NCBI GenBank assembly: GCA_030648155.1
Contig: JAUSIK010000016.1
Coordinates: 207,944 to 271,943 of the forward strand
Length of the DNA stretch: 64,000 nt
Reading direction: 5' to 3'
Origin: Nanobdellota archaeon
GTDB lineage: Archaea; Nanobdellota; Nanobdellia; Pacearchaeales; GW2011-AR1
Shown here: positions 25,364 to 33,823 of the stretch, in pieces
How positions within the stretch are numbered: position 1 is the stretch's first letter
Layout: every line of letters starts with the position of its first letter
The notes under the pieces: model-generated
The model's database searches: none
What the model was told of the DNA's origin: nothing
Seen by the model: only the letters and a program-made list of their open reading frames with translations
Translations under genes and position numbers: made by a program

Positions 25364-26123
25364 TTGGCTTTTCAAATTTTACAATGTAACCTGAAGCAAA
25401 CATTTTAGATAAAATTCCCCATCTTCTTCTATACAAGGTCCTGAAAAAGAATTTTCTTGGAACAAGAAAAAAATCACTAAAAAGTATAGGATAAAATTTT
25501 ATTTTTGTAAAACCATTTTTCTTTAGGAGAAAACCTATATTTTTAACGGATATTCTCTTGATGTGCTGAATATTAGCTTTTTTCCCTATAAATTTTTTCA
25601 TTGCCAAGATTTTTGGGTGGGGCGGGGAAGAAATTATTATTCCTTTTCCGCCATTTTCAAGTAGATTATTAAACTTCTCTATTACTGCGGATTTATTTGG
25701 AATATATTCTATTGCCCTAGAACAAAATATAAAATCAAATTTTTCATTTTTAAAATTATAATCTAGGAAATTATTTACTATTGTTTTTACTTTTTTTTTC
25801 TCATTTATATTTTGTTTAAACTGGGAAATCATTTCTTTGGATATATCTAGAGATGTAAAACTTGCATTTGGATATTTATAGAGTAATAATTTTGTCCATG
25901 TCCCTGGCCCACAACCTACCTCGAGGCATTTTTTGAACTTAATATCTCTCAAATGATATATGAGGCTCTTAATTGTAAATTTATATTGGATTCTTTTTTT
26001 TGGAGTACTGAACCAGCGTGCATATTCGTAGCCTTTTTCTGAAATGTTTTTAGCTTTTTTGTTGTAAAACTGGCGCATCCAATTTCCAAATTCTACGTCA
26101 TTTTTTTTAACCTTAGATTTCAT
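25350..26123 (-). CDS. SAM-dependent methyltransferase (class I)
   Basis: A 257-residue class I methyltransferase. Motif I is CLEVGCGPGTWTKLL, the acidic residue ending strand 2 is in FTSLDISKEM, and motif IV/V is FDFIFCSRAIEYIPN. It belongs to the UbiE/Methyltransf_11 type and probably methylates a glycan or its lipid carrier. An ATG at 26129 also exists. The TATA-like TTTAAATA at 26147-26154 favours 26123 by the usual 27-nt spacing. It is translationally coupled to the P-loop gene that follows. Confidence 0.83.
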   Translation of the reverse strand: MKSKVKKNDVEFGNWMRQFYNKKAKNISEKGYEYARWFSTPKKRIQYKFTIKSLIYHLRDIKFKKCLEVGCGPGTWTKLLLYKYPNASFTSLDISKEMISQFKQNINEKKKVKTIVNNFLDYNFKNEKFDFIFCSRAIEYIPNKSAVIEKFNNLLENGGKGIIISSPPHPKILAMKKFIGKKANIQHIKRISVKNIGFLLKKNGFTKIKFYPILFSDFFLVPRKFFFRTLYRRRWGILSKMFASGYIVKFEKPNEKY

Positions 26124-26201
26124 TTTCATTTATACTACTTTCGGTTTTTAAATATAAGTATAGGTGAAAACAATTAAAAAGTAATCTGTTATAGCATTAG
26201 G

Positions 26202-26861
26202 ATGCCAATATTTAAAGAAATTAAAGAGTTTCAAAAAGGGCCTGAAAAATCAGGATATGTAATGTATTACGTCTATAGACAGGTTTCTCCTTTCCTTAGC
26301 GCTTTATTTATTAAATTAAGATTTTCCCCTAATTTTATAACACTATTAAGCATGTTGTCTGATTTTTTAGTTGTATATCTACTCTATATGCAACAGTGGA
26401 TTTTAGCAGGAATACTAGTTAATTTAGGGATAACATTAGATTGTTGTGATGGTGAAATGGCTAGATATTATAGGTCTAAAGAAAAAGACCCTAAAGAAAA
26501 ACACTATGGGGCTTATTTAGATGAAGTTTTAGGAACAATTGGGTTTATTGCAATAATATTCTTTGCTGGATACTTTATGGGTGAAATGTGGATAGGTCTT
26601 TTTGCAGCTTTTGGATTAACAATGGTTTTGATAACCTCTCTTACTGCTGATAAAGAATTTCCAAATAAGAAAGAGATAGCAAAGAACTTTGAAAAAGACG
26701 TATTTGGAGATTTGAAAGGAAGAGTTGGATTTCCTTGTGCAGCTCAGAGATTATTAGTTAGCGCTGCAGTTATCTTTGCAAGTCCAATTATACTATTAAT
26801 ATTTGGGATACTGTGTCATTTGTTTTATTTGTTAAAGTTCTGGCTTTATAGAAAATTCTGA
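26202..26861 (+). CDS. CDP-alcohol phosphotransferase-family membrane enzyme
   Basis: A 219-residue polytopic protein. The family motif appears as LDCCDGEMAR (the DxxDGxxAR part), then GAYLDEVLG where GxxxDxxxD is expected, so the last aspartate is Gly. The spacing between AR and G is 14 residues instead of about 8. The family transfers a CMP-activated alcohol phosphate or phosphonate to a hydroxyl acceptor in the membrane. It faces the phosphonate operon, whose cytidylyltransferases could supply CMP-phosphonate. That pairing is inference. Confidence 0.78.
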   Translation: MPIFKEIKEFQKGPEKSGYVMYYVYRQVSPFLSALFIKLRFSPNFITLLSMLSDFLVVYLLYMQQWILAGILVNLGITLDCCDGEMARYYRSKEKDPKEKHYGAYLDEVLGTIGFIAIIFFAGYFMGEMWIGLFAAFGLTMVLITSLTADKEFPNKKEIAKNFEKDVFGDLKGRVGFPCAAQRLLVSAAVIFASPIILLIFGILCHLFYLLKFWLYRKF

Positions 26862-26872
26862 TGGAATTTTCT
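26850..26872 (+). terminator. Perfect 9-bp inverted repeat at the stop codon
   Basis: The arms AGAAAATTC and GAATTTTCT pair perfectly around the 5-nt loop TGATG. The stop codon TGA of the CDP-alcohol phosphotransferase lies in the loop. It sits between two convergent genes and may aid transcript ending or stability. No strong T-run follows immediately, so terminator function is only suggested. Confidence 0.4.
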
Positions 26873-26918
26873 AATAGATAATTTTACAAAATCCTACAAA
26901 AAATTATCCATATAGAAA

Positions 26919-27635
26919 TTATTGATTTTTTATCAAAGGATAAATTTCATTCTTGGCTTTTATGTAATCTGCCTCGAAATCCATTTCTATCCAAGGTGAA
27001 TTATTGGCTAATTCATAGCCTATTTTATTTGATTTTGCTAATTCTATTAATGGAATAATATAATAATCATTATTATATCTTGGATCTGAAATTCTTTTTT
27101 CTATTTCCTGCAGAAGGAGATTTATTCCGTGTTTTGAATATTTGGCTATACCTATAAAATTACCATGGCCTTCTGCAACAGGAATATGATTTCCTATATC
27201 TACTACGCTATCTGCTTTCATTTTAACTCTTGCTGTATCTTTCAATACTTCTTTATTATGAACAAGCAGAGAAAAATCGTCTTTGCTTTGAATACATTTT
27301 TCTAACAAATCTTTTCCAAAGAGAACATCTGAATACATAATTACTACATCATCATTAAGGTCTTCTTTGATACTATGTAGTGTATGCATGTTATTATACT
27401 TCGCAAAATCGGGGAAAAACCTGTATTCTACTGAATCGCCTAGATGAGAATGTATTTTATCTGAATTATGGCCTGTAATAACTATTATTTCTTCAAGACC
27501 TGTTTCTCTAAGAGTATTTATTTGATGATCAATTATTGCCATTCCTTCTTCTAACTCCAGGAGGCATTTAGGTTTATCTAAAGTTAGAGGATGTAACCTT
27601 GTGCTTTTTCCTGCTGCTAAAATTATTGCTTTCAT
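26919..27635 (-). CDS. Cytidylyltransferase-like nucleotidyltransferase (LicC/PntC type)
   Basis: A 238-residue NTP_transferase with ILAAGKSTRLHPLTLDKPKCLLELE at the N-terminus (key residues AAGKSTR and KPKC) and VIMYSDVLF at the metal site. DFEADYIKAKNEIYP at the C-terminus is typical of choline-phosphate/AEP cytidylyltransferases. It is the last gene of the phosphonate operon, starting 1 nt after the aldehyde dehydrogenase stop. It may activate the phosphonate product with CTP for transfer by the facing CDP-alcohol phosphotransferase. Confidence 0.82.
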   Translation of the reverse strand: MKAIILAAGKSTRLHPLTLDKPKCLLELEEGMAIIDHQINTLRETGLEEIIVITGHNSDKIHSHLGDSVEYRFFPDFAKYNNMHTLHSIKEDLNDDVVIMYSDVLFGKDLLEKCIQSKDDFSLLVHNKEVLKDTARVKMKADSVVDIGNHIPVAEGHGNFIGIAKYSKHGINLLLQEIEKRISDPRYNNDYYIIPLIELAKSNKIGYELANNSPWIEMDFEADYIKAKNEIYPLIKNQ

Positions 27636-27636
27636 T

Positions 27637-29049
27637 TTAATGGGTATAGAATGTTCTAATCCTCCTCATACTCTCCGCAGCCATTATCACTCCTTCTTTC
27701 TGACCATTTCCTGAAAGGCCAAAACCTCCAAATGGTGCCTGTTCTGTTCTGTAACCTGGATGGCCGTTCCAACTAAACTGCCCTACTTTTATTGAATTGG
27801 CTATAAATTTAGCTTTTTTCTTGTCTCTTGTTATTACTGCTCCAGATAATTTATAATTGACAGAATTTATTATAGAGATTGCTTCTTCAAGGCTATTTAT
27901 CCTAATTATTGGGGCGATAGGACCAAATGTTTCTTCTACAACCAATTCTGATGCTGGATTAACATGATCTAAAATTGTTGGAGAATATAAGGCCCTATCT
28001 CTTATATTTCCATAGAGAAGGCGCGCTCCTTTTTTTAAAGAATCTTCTACTCTTTTTTGAATTTGTATTGCTGAATCTTGGTCTATAAGTGTTCCCATAT
28101 CATTTTCTGGATCAAGAGGATCTCCATACTTAATTTTTCTTGACAAGTCTAGAAAATTTTCTATAAATTTATCTGCAATATCATTATGGACTAATATTCT
28201 TTTTATGGAGGTGCATCTTTGGCCTGAATTTGTAAATGCATGTAATGCAACTCTAGCAGATAAATCTAAATCTGCGTCTTCTAAAATGGCAAGAGCCGCA
28301 TTGTCTCCCAATTCTGGAACATACTTTATTAGTTCATTGTCTGTTTCTATTAATCTTCTTGCAATATACTTTCCCACTTTAATTCCTCCTGTGAATGTCA
28401 GTACTTGCGCTAACTTGGTAGATAAGGCGATATCGAGAAAAGAAGAAGGATTATTGGTTGTAATCAGATTTACATAATTAGGCGGTAGGCCACATTCATG
28501 CATTATTTCGATTAATTTTATCGCAGATAAAGGTGTTTTTTCAGAAGGTTTTAATACTATTGCAGTTCCAGCTGCAATAGCTGGAGCAACCTTATGGGCC
28601 ACTTGATTCATTGGATGATTAAAAGGAGTAATTGCTAATATAAGATCGAATGGTTCTGTAATGACTTGAAGTTTAGGTTTTCCATCCCTTGAAGAAATGA
28701 ATTTGCAAGTGATATCCTCTTCGATATAACGAGTGTATTCTGCGGCTATAGCGAAAACACTATGAACTCTATCAATTTCGTAATTGCTATCTCTCAAAGA
28801 AAGGCCTGATTCATAGCTTATAAGAGTGGCAAGGGTTTGTTTTTCTTGAATAACCCTCTCTGCAGTTCTTGTTAAAATATTTGCCCTTGTATTGATAGGC
28901 AAGTCTTTATTCATCTCATGAGAAAGAAAGATCGCTTCCATAATATCTTTTTCTTCTGCAATAGGTACCTCGCCGATCAAAGAGCCATCATAAGGACTTC
29001 TTACCTCGAAGTTTTTTTCTTTTCTTACTCTTTTTCCATTAATTATCAT
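27637..29049 (-). CDS. NAD(P)-dependent aldehyde dehydrogenase, putative phosphonoacetaldehyde dehydrogenase
   Basis: A 470-residue aldehyde dehydrogenase. TPFNHPMNQVAHKVAPA and FTGGIKVGKY form the cofactor site, ELGDNAALAI carries the general-base Glu, and the catalytic cysteine is in NSGQRCTSIKR. It overlaps the end of the phosphonopyruvate decarboxylase gene by 4 nt. Because that enzyme makes phosphonoacetaldehyde, the expected reaction is oxidation to phosphonoacetate. Reaction in the reductive direction or on another aldehyde cannot be excluded. Confidence 0.85.
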   Translation of the reverse strand: MIINGKRVRKEKNFEVRSPYDGSLIGEVPIAEEKDIMEAIFLSHEMNKDLPINTRANILTRTAERVIQEKQTLATLISYESGLSLRDSNYEIDRVHSVFAIAAEYTRYIEEDITCKFISSRDGKPKLQVITEPFDLILAITPFNHPMNQVAHKVAPAIAAGTAIVLKPSEKTPLSAIKLIEIMHECGLPPNYVNLITTNNPSSFLDIALSTKLAQVLTFTGGIKVGKYIARRLIETDNELIKYVPELGDNAALAILEDADLDLSARVALHAFTNSGQRCTSIKRILVHNDIADKFIENFLDLSRKIKYGDPLDPENDMGTLIDQDSAIQIQKRVEDSLKKGARLLYGNIRDRALYSPTILDHVNPASELVVEETFGPIAPIIRINSLEEAISIINSVNYKLSGAVITRDKKKAKFIANSIKVGQFSWNGHPGYRTEQAPFGGFGLSGNGQKEGVIMAAESMRRIRTFYTH

Positions 29050-30173
29050 TTTTGTAATTCCTGCATGAAATCTTTTTTATTTTCTATAGGTGGGGTTGTA
29101 GGCCTGCCTAAATCCTTCCTTGAACCTTTTTTTATTAGTATCTCTAATAATGATGGTCCTTCTGATTTTTTTAATTTGCTGAATCCATTTAATATTTCCT
29201 CTTTTGTTTCTGCTCTAATAACCTCTTTGTAGCCGCATGCTTCAGCCACACCTAAAACATCTACTGTAAGGCCTGCCGTTGGCTGGCCTCCGACTGAATC
29301 GTGTGCACCATTATTGAAAACTACATGTTTAAAATTATTAGGGGATTTTTGTCCAATAATAGCTAAAGATCCAAGATGCATTATTAGGGAACCATCTCCG
29401 TCAAGACAATAAATATTTCTTGAAGGTTTTAGAAGAGCAATGCCTAAGGCTAACATTGAACTATGCCCCATACAGCCTACAGTCAAGAAGTCTTTGTTAT
29501 GAGATTGTTCTAGAGCTTTTCTATACTCAAATAATTCCCTTGATAACATTCCTGTTGTTGATACAATAATATCTCTTTCGTCTAAATTGTCTATTATTAA
29601 CTTCAATGCCTTTTCTCTATTAATTTGATAATCTTTCTCTGTTTTGTTTCTTAATTCATAAGTTTCGAATGTTCCTTTCCTTACTATTAAAGCATAGGGT
29701 ATATTATTTTGTTTGGAATGAGAAATAGAATCTTCTAATGTTTTTCTTGCTTCTGCAATATTGTCTGGTAGAATGCTATATGGAATTTCAAGAGTTTCAA
29801 GAAGCGATAGAGTAATTCTCCCCTGTTTTACATGCTGAGGCTCGTCGTGAACACCTGGCTCGCCTCGCCAGCCTATTAAAATTAACATTGGGATAGAATA
29901 TACTTCTCTATCTGCTAATGAGGTTAAAGGATTAACTGTGTTGCCAAGGCCTGAATTCTGCATATAAACAAGGCCCATCTTATTTGTAGCTAGGTGGTAG
30001 CCTGTAACTAGGGCTATTGCCCCTCCCTCATTATGGGTGATAGTGTGATTTTTTTGAGGAGTGTTATCCATCACATAAGCATTAAAGTCTTTTAATAATG
30101 AATCTGGTACTCCAGCAAAGAAATCAACTTTATTTTCTATAAGCAAATGATAAAATTCTTTTGGGTTTAACAT
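29046..30173 (-). CDS. ppd: Phosphonopyruvate decarboxylase
   Basis: A 375-residue thiamine-diphosphate enzyme that converts phosphonopyruvate to phosphonoacetaldehyde and CO2, which makes the PEP mutase step irreversible. The N-terminus FFAGVPDSLLKDF, the glutamate in THNEGGAIALVTGYHLA, GWRGEPGVHDEPQH and the C-terminal cofactor motif CLDGDGSLIMHLGSL are all typical, as is NNGAHDSVGGQPT. It starts 1 nt after the PEP mutase stop and overlaps the aldehyde dehydrogenase start by 4 nt, so the operon is tightly coupled. Confidence 0.93.
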   Translation of the reverse strand: MLNPKEFYHLLIENKVDFFAGVPDSLLKDFNAYVMDNTPQKNHTITHNEGGAIALVTGYHLATNKMGLVYMQNSGLGNTVNPLTSLADREVYSIPMLILIGWRGEPGVHDEPQHVKQGRITLSLLETLEIPYSILPDNIAEARKTLEDSISHSKQNNIPYALIVRKGTFETYELRNKTEKDYQINREKALKLIIDNLDERDIIVSTTGMLSRELFEYRKALEQSHNKDFLTVGCMGHSSMLALGIALLKPSRNIYCLDGDGSLIMHLGSLAIIGQKSPNNFKHVVFNNGAHDSVGGQPTAGLTVDVLGVAEACGYKEVIRAETKEEILNGFSKLKKSEGPSLLEILIKKGSRKDLGRPTTPPIENKKDFMQELQK

Positions 30174-30174
30174 T

Positions 30175-31467
30175 TTAACTTGGAACTAAATTTAAGATAT
30201 CTTTAATAGACATGCAATGTTCTTCAACTTCATGAGCTCTTTCGTTCTTTAAGATTGATTCTGCTGTTTTAATCATGGCAGGATAAGCGCTTCTAATTAA
30301 ATGGTTTGCATAAATTATAACATTGACGCCTGCATCCTCTAACTCTTTTTCTTTAATATGGCTGTAAGTGGAGGGCACTACTACTAGAGGAACCTTATTA
30401 TGAAATGAATTGTATTCTTTACAAAAATCCAGAATTTCTGCACCATTTTTTTCCTTGCTATGGATCATAATGCCATCTGCTCCGGAGTTGATATATGCCT
30501 TGGCTCTTTCTAATGCATCAGCCAGGCCTTTTTTTAGTATTAGACTCTCGATTCTTGCTATAATCATAAAATCTTCTGTTGCTTGTGAATTTTTTCCTAC
30601 TTTTATTTTTTCAGAAAATTCCTCTATTGAATCCTGTTCCTGCTTTACATCTGTTCCGAAAAGAGAATTTCTTTTAGCCCCTATTTTGTCTTCTATAATT
30701 ACTGCAGAGATTCCATGTCTTTCTAAAGTCTTTACTGTAAATGCAAATTGCTCCGTTAAACCGCCATTATCCGCATCTACAATCATTGGCTTGGTTGTTA
30801 CTTCTAATATTTGCTCAATTGTTTGTATTCTAGATGTGATATCTACTGCCCCTGTATCTGGCTTGCCTTTTGAAGCCGAATCAGTTAGGCTACTTTCCCA
30901 CATTCCATCGAATTCTTTTATTTTACCTTCTACATCTATTTTTGTCCTCTCTACTATTAAACCTGTAAGCCCATTATGCACCTCTAGGATTCTTACAAGA
31001 GGTTTTATTTGTAATAATTCTTTTAATCTTTTTCTCCTGTTATCGGGAGTAGTTCCTCTAGACCTAATTTTATTTATTAAATCCGTTGCTGAAACTCCTT
31101 CAGTAAATTGAGGCTCTATTAATTTGCCATTCCATTCGTGAAGAACCTCAATAACTTTCTTCCTAACTGGCGATAAAAATCCAGTTTTCCAGTCATTTCC
31201 ATGCACCACAAAAGCCGGTTTTAATTTTTGAATATTTTCTATACAGTCATAAGATTCCTGGGGAACTATCTGCGAAATTCCTTTGATATTTTCTAAAATC
31301 TTTTTTCTTTGCTCATATGAAAGCAGTGGAATTCTTCTATAACTTGCTACTGCATTATCTGTTAAAAGTCCAACAATTACATCCCCATACTTTCCAGCCT
31401 CGCATAAAATATTGATATGACCTGGATGCAAAAAATCTGCAGTCATTTCAACATATACAGAAGGCAT
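30175..31467 (-). CDS. pepM: Cytidylyltransferase-PEP mutase fusion (Fom1-like)
   Basis: A 430-residue two-domain protein. Residues 1 to about 135 are a cytidylyltransferase with FLHPGHINIL (HxGH-type motif) and SYEQRKKIL. Residues about 150-430 are PEP mutase, which rearranges phosphoenolpyruvate to phosphonopyruvate. Its diagnostic EDKxxxxxNS is present as EDKIGAKRNS, with VDADNGG before it. The same domain order is known in Fom1 of fosfomycin pathways. It starts the phosphonate operon and, unlike most genes here, has a GAGGAG ribosome-binding site 5 nt before the ATG. Confidence 0.92.
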   Translation of the reverse strand: MPSVYVEMTADFLHPGHINILCEAGKYGDVIVGLLTDNAVASYRRIPLLSYEQRKKILENIKGISQIVPQESYDCIENIQKLKPAFVVHGNDWKTGFLSPVRKKVIEVLHEWNGKLIEPQFTEGVSATDLINKIRSRGTTPDNRRKRLKELLQIKPLVRILEVHNGLTGLIVERTKIDVEGKIKEFDGMWESSLTDSASKGKPDTGAVDITSRIQTIEQILEVTTKPMIVDADNGGLTEQFAFTVKTLERHGISAVIIEDKIGAKRNSLFGTDVKQEQDSIEEFSEKIKVGKNSQATEDFMIIARIESLILKKGLADALERAKAYINSGADGIMIHSKEKNGAEILDFCKEYNSFHNKVPLVVVPSTYSHIKEKELEDAGVNVIIYANHLIRSAYPAMIKTAESILKNERAHEVEEHCMSIKDILNLVPS

Positions 31468-31472
31468 TATAT

Positions 31473-31522
31473 CTCCTCAAAATTTTTTTCATAAAAAGAT
31501 GATTATCGGAGCGTATATAAAA
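31473..31522 (-). promoter_or_regulatory. Promoter and Shine-Dalgarno of the phosphonate operon
   Basis: On the minus strand a TATA-like CTTTTATATAC (31512-31522) is followed after about 26 nt by the expected transcript start, then a leader of roughly 24 nt that ends in GAGGAG (31473-31478), 5 nt before the pepM ATG. Most neighbouring genes are leaderless, so this leadered start stands out. Confidence 0.6.
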
Positions 31523-31543
31523 GTTATGATCGAAAAGTCTATA

Positions 31544-32173
31544 TTATTTTATTTGCCTATATTCTTCCAATAGGATTTTCTTTATGGTTTCATAGTTGTA
31601 TTCTGAGTTTTTTACCCATTTAAGCTTATATTCAGAACTTAATTTTGTAGCTGGATTTTTTACATTGCTTATTCTTGAATAGCGAATTTTTGGAGGTGCT
31701 TCTATTATAAGCACATTTTTTGATTTTGGAATCCTAGAAATTATTTTTTTTATATTCTCTTCTGATGATTTTACCTGAAAAATCATAAATAAAGATTGGA
31801 GTAAAAACTCATCCACAAAATAGTTCTCTTTTGACCATTTCAGCTTTTCGTATTTGGATAAAACTGCTGCTAAATAATAGTTCCTCATCTTCCATATCAC
31901 TAAATAATCTTTTAATGTTAATTCCTTTAAATAAATCCAGTTTGAATTCAACCTAAAAAATAGATATAGCACATTAGTAGGGTTTTTAGAAGCATATTTC
32001 AAGAAATTAACTACCTTGCTAAAAAACTTTCCTTTTTCTACAAATAATACCTGCTCACCTTTCTTAACTCTTTGCCTTAAATAAGTTGTTTTCCCTGACT
32101 TAGTTAAGCCAAATATCTCGGTACAGTTTAAAATATTTAAAGTTTTTTTTCTTTCAAGGAGGAATATTGCCAT
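31544..32173 (-). CDS. P-loop NTPase of unknown function
   Basis: A 209-residue protein with Walker A GLTKSGKTTYL and a later VLIIEAPPKIRYSR strand that could hold the base-sensing residues of a small kinase. No further family signature is recognised. It is separate from the phosphonate operon and divergent from the GT9 gene. A TATA-like GTTTAAATTTG about 28 nt upstream supports the ATG at 32173. With the P-loop genes at 24767 and 18338 it makes three unassigned kinase-like proteins in this island. Confidence 0.68.
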   Translation of the reverse strand: MAIFLLERKKTLNILNCTEIFGLTKSGKTTYLRQRVKKGEQVLFVEKGKFFSKVVNFLKYASKNPTNVLYLFFRLNSNWIYLKELTLKDYLVIWKMRNYYLAAVLSKYEKLKWSKENYFVDEFLLQSLFMIFQVKSSEENIKKIISRIPKSKNVLIIEAPPKIRYSRISNVKNPATKLSSEYKLKWVKNSEYNYETIKKILLEEYRQIK

Positions 32174-32252
32174 GTTTTACCTTAAATGCGGGCAAATTTA
32201 AACTTGACTATAGTAAAAATATGTTTATAAATAAGGATATTTGAAACATTTA

Positions 32253-33236
32253 ATGAATAAAATAGATAAAATATTAGTTATAAAGAATGATAAGATAGGG
32301 GATATGATTCTTTCAACTAATATTTTTAGAGAACTAAGGAAAAATTATCCTAAAGCTAGGATAAGTGTTATTGCATCGAACTCTAATAAGCCTTTAATTG
32401 AAAAAAATAAAAACATAAATGATATTATTGTTCTTGATTATCCTCCAAAAATATTTAAAGATTATCTAAATTATTTTAATTTTGCAAAAAAAATAAGAAA
32501 GGAAAAGTTTGATATTGGAATCGATTTAAGAGGGAGCTTTTACAATATTTTCTTTCTTCTTTTTTTAGGAGGCGTTAAATACCGAATCGGATTTTATAAT
32601 AAATTTTTTTCTAAGTTCCTCCTAAATTATTCATATAAAAAAGATAGAATAAATAAACATGTAACTTTTCAAAGAATCGATCTTATTAATAAGGCACTAG
32701 GAACTAATTCAAAAAATTACTGGCCTGAGATTGCCTTTGATAAAAATGATGAACTGGAAGTTAATTATTTCATAAAAAGAAATAAATTGAAAAAATGGAT
32801 TTGTATTCTTCCTGATTCCAGCGTTGAGGACAGGCAGTGGGCCCTGGATAAATGGGATGCTACTATCAAACATTTACTAAGGCGATATTCAGGCTATAAA
32901 ATTTTAATTTTAGGAATGGACAAGAAAAAGATTAACTATCTTTTAAAAAGAAATAGTTCAGTTATCTATCCTGAAAAACCACTAAATCTAAGAATAGTAT
33001 ATCTTTTACTAAGAAAAAGTTCTTTAGTGATAGCTCAAGATGGGGGGCCTATGCATCTTGCTTGGACTGGGAACTCGAAGTTAATCGCATTGATATCCGG
33101 CTATATAAAAAGGCCAGAATATTTTAATAAACTTAAATATATGGGCCCTCTTGGAAAAAAAAGCTTGGTAATCTATAAGGATATGAAGAATATAACTTTA
33201 GAAGATGTAAAGGAGAAAATTGATTATTTTCTATAA
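32253..33236 (+). CDS. Glycosyltransferase family 9 (heptosyltransferase-like)
   Basis: A 327-residue GT9 protein. The N-terminus ILVIKNDKIGDMILSTNIF and the C-terminal donor-site motif AQDGGPMHLAW are diagnostic for the LPS heptosyltransferase family. The frame is open from a TTG at 32241, but the ATG at 32253 has a TATA-like TTTATAAATA centred 25 nt upstream and is preferred. GT9 enzymes usually use nucleotide-activated heptose, which fits the heptose-type synthesis genes at 5.7-10 kb. The acceptor is presumably the lipid-linked glycan. Confidence 0.87.
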   Translation: MNKIDKILVIKNDKIGDMILSTNIFRELRKNYPKARISVIASNSNKPLIEKNKNINDIIVLDYPPKIFKDYLNYFNFAKKIRKEKFDIGIDLRGSFYNIFFLLFLGGVKYRIGFYNKFFSKFLLNYSYKKDRINKHVTFQRIDLINKALGTNSKNYWPEIAFDKNDELEVNYFIKRNKLKKWICILPDSSVEDRQWALDKWDATIKHLLRRYSGYKILILGMDKKKINYLLKRNSSVIYPEKPLNLRIVYLLLRKSSLVIAQDGGPMHLAWTGNSKLIALISGYIKRPEYFNKLKYMGPLGKKSLVIYKDMKNITLEDVKEKIDYFL

Positions 33237-33373
33237 CCTATTAAATTGCATTTCAAAAATAATAGGATTCGGATTGTAATACCAGTAAAGGGGTTTCATT
33301 AGAGGATATGATATAGAAATATTTAAAAGAGAGGAATTATATAAGGGTTAAAACAGGTTTATTTTATGCTAAT

Positions 33374-33574
33374 ATGGAGTTTGAAAAGAAGAAAGAAAAC
33401 AATATTGGAGAGTATATAGGCTACTTTGTTATGTATTTTATATTTACAACAATATTCTATTTTGTCCTTAGGGCATTAGATAAGATTCCTGAAGGATGGA
33501 ATTATTTATATATAATGACCGCAACTCTTTTGATAGTATTGGCTGCCAAATTACTTGGGATGTACTTACAATGA
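33374..33574 (+). CDS. Small membrane protein (66 aa)
   Basis: A 66-residue protein with two membrane segments (YFVMYFIFTTIFYFVL and YIMTATLLIVLAAKLLG) and a charged N-terminus. It overlaps the following SxtJ-like gene by 4 nt (ATGA), so it is co-translated. A TATA-like ATATTTAAAAG near 33326-33336 lies about 43 nt before its ATG, so it would have a short leader. It begins the carbamoyltransferase module. I cannot assign a family. Confidence 0.72.
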   Translation: MEFEKKKENNIGEYIGYFVMYFIFTTIFYFVLRALDKIPEGWNYLYIMTATLLIVLAAKLLGMYLQ

Positions 33575-33822
33575 GCAATGGAAAACAATTTTTTATTAAT
33601 ATGAAAAAAGGACAAAAAGACTTTGGAGAAGATATAGCGAGATTAGTAAATTCTGCATTATTAACTGTTGTTTATCTATTAGGAGTTGGACTTACTTCTG
33701 TTATAGGGAGATTATTTCGAAAAAGTTTTTTAGATTTAAAGCCTGATAAAAATAAGAAATCATATTGGGAAGACTTAGAATTAAATAATAAAAATATTGA
33801 GGAGTATTATAGGCAATTTTAA
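33571..33822 (+). CDS. SxtJ-like membrane protein
   Basis: An 83-residue protein. A membrane segment (ALLTVVYLLGVGLTSVIG) precedes a soluble tail with KKSYWED and ending EYYRQF. The SYW motif and C-terminal YxRQF are features of SxtJ-family proteins, which neighbour carbamoyltransferases. It is shorter than usual SxtJ proteins, so the 66-residue protein before it may supply missing membrane segments. The start is the ATG overlapping the previous stop. The methyltransferase gene begins 1 nt after its own stop. Confidence 0.66.
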   Translation: MSNGKQFFINMKKGQKDFGEDIARLVNSALLTVVYLLGVGLTSVIGRLFRKSFLDLKPDKNKKSYWEDLELNNKNIEEYYRQF

Positions 33823-33823
33823 T

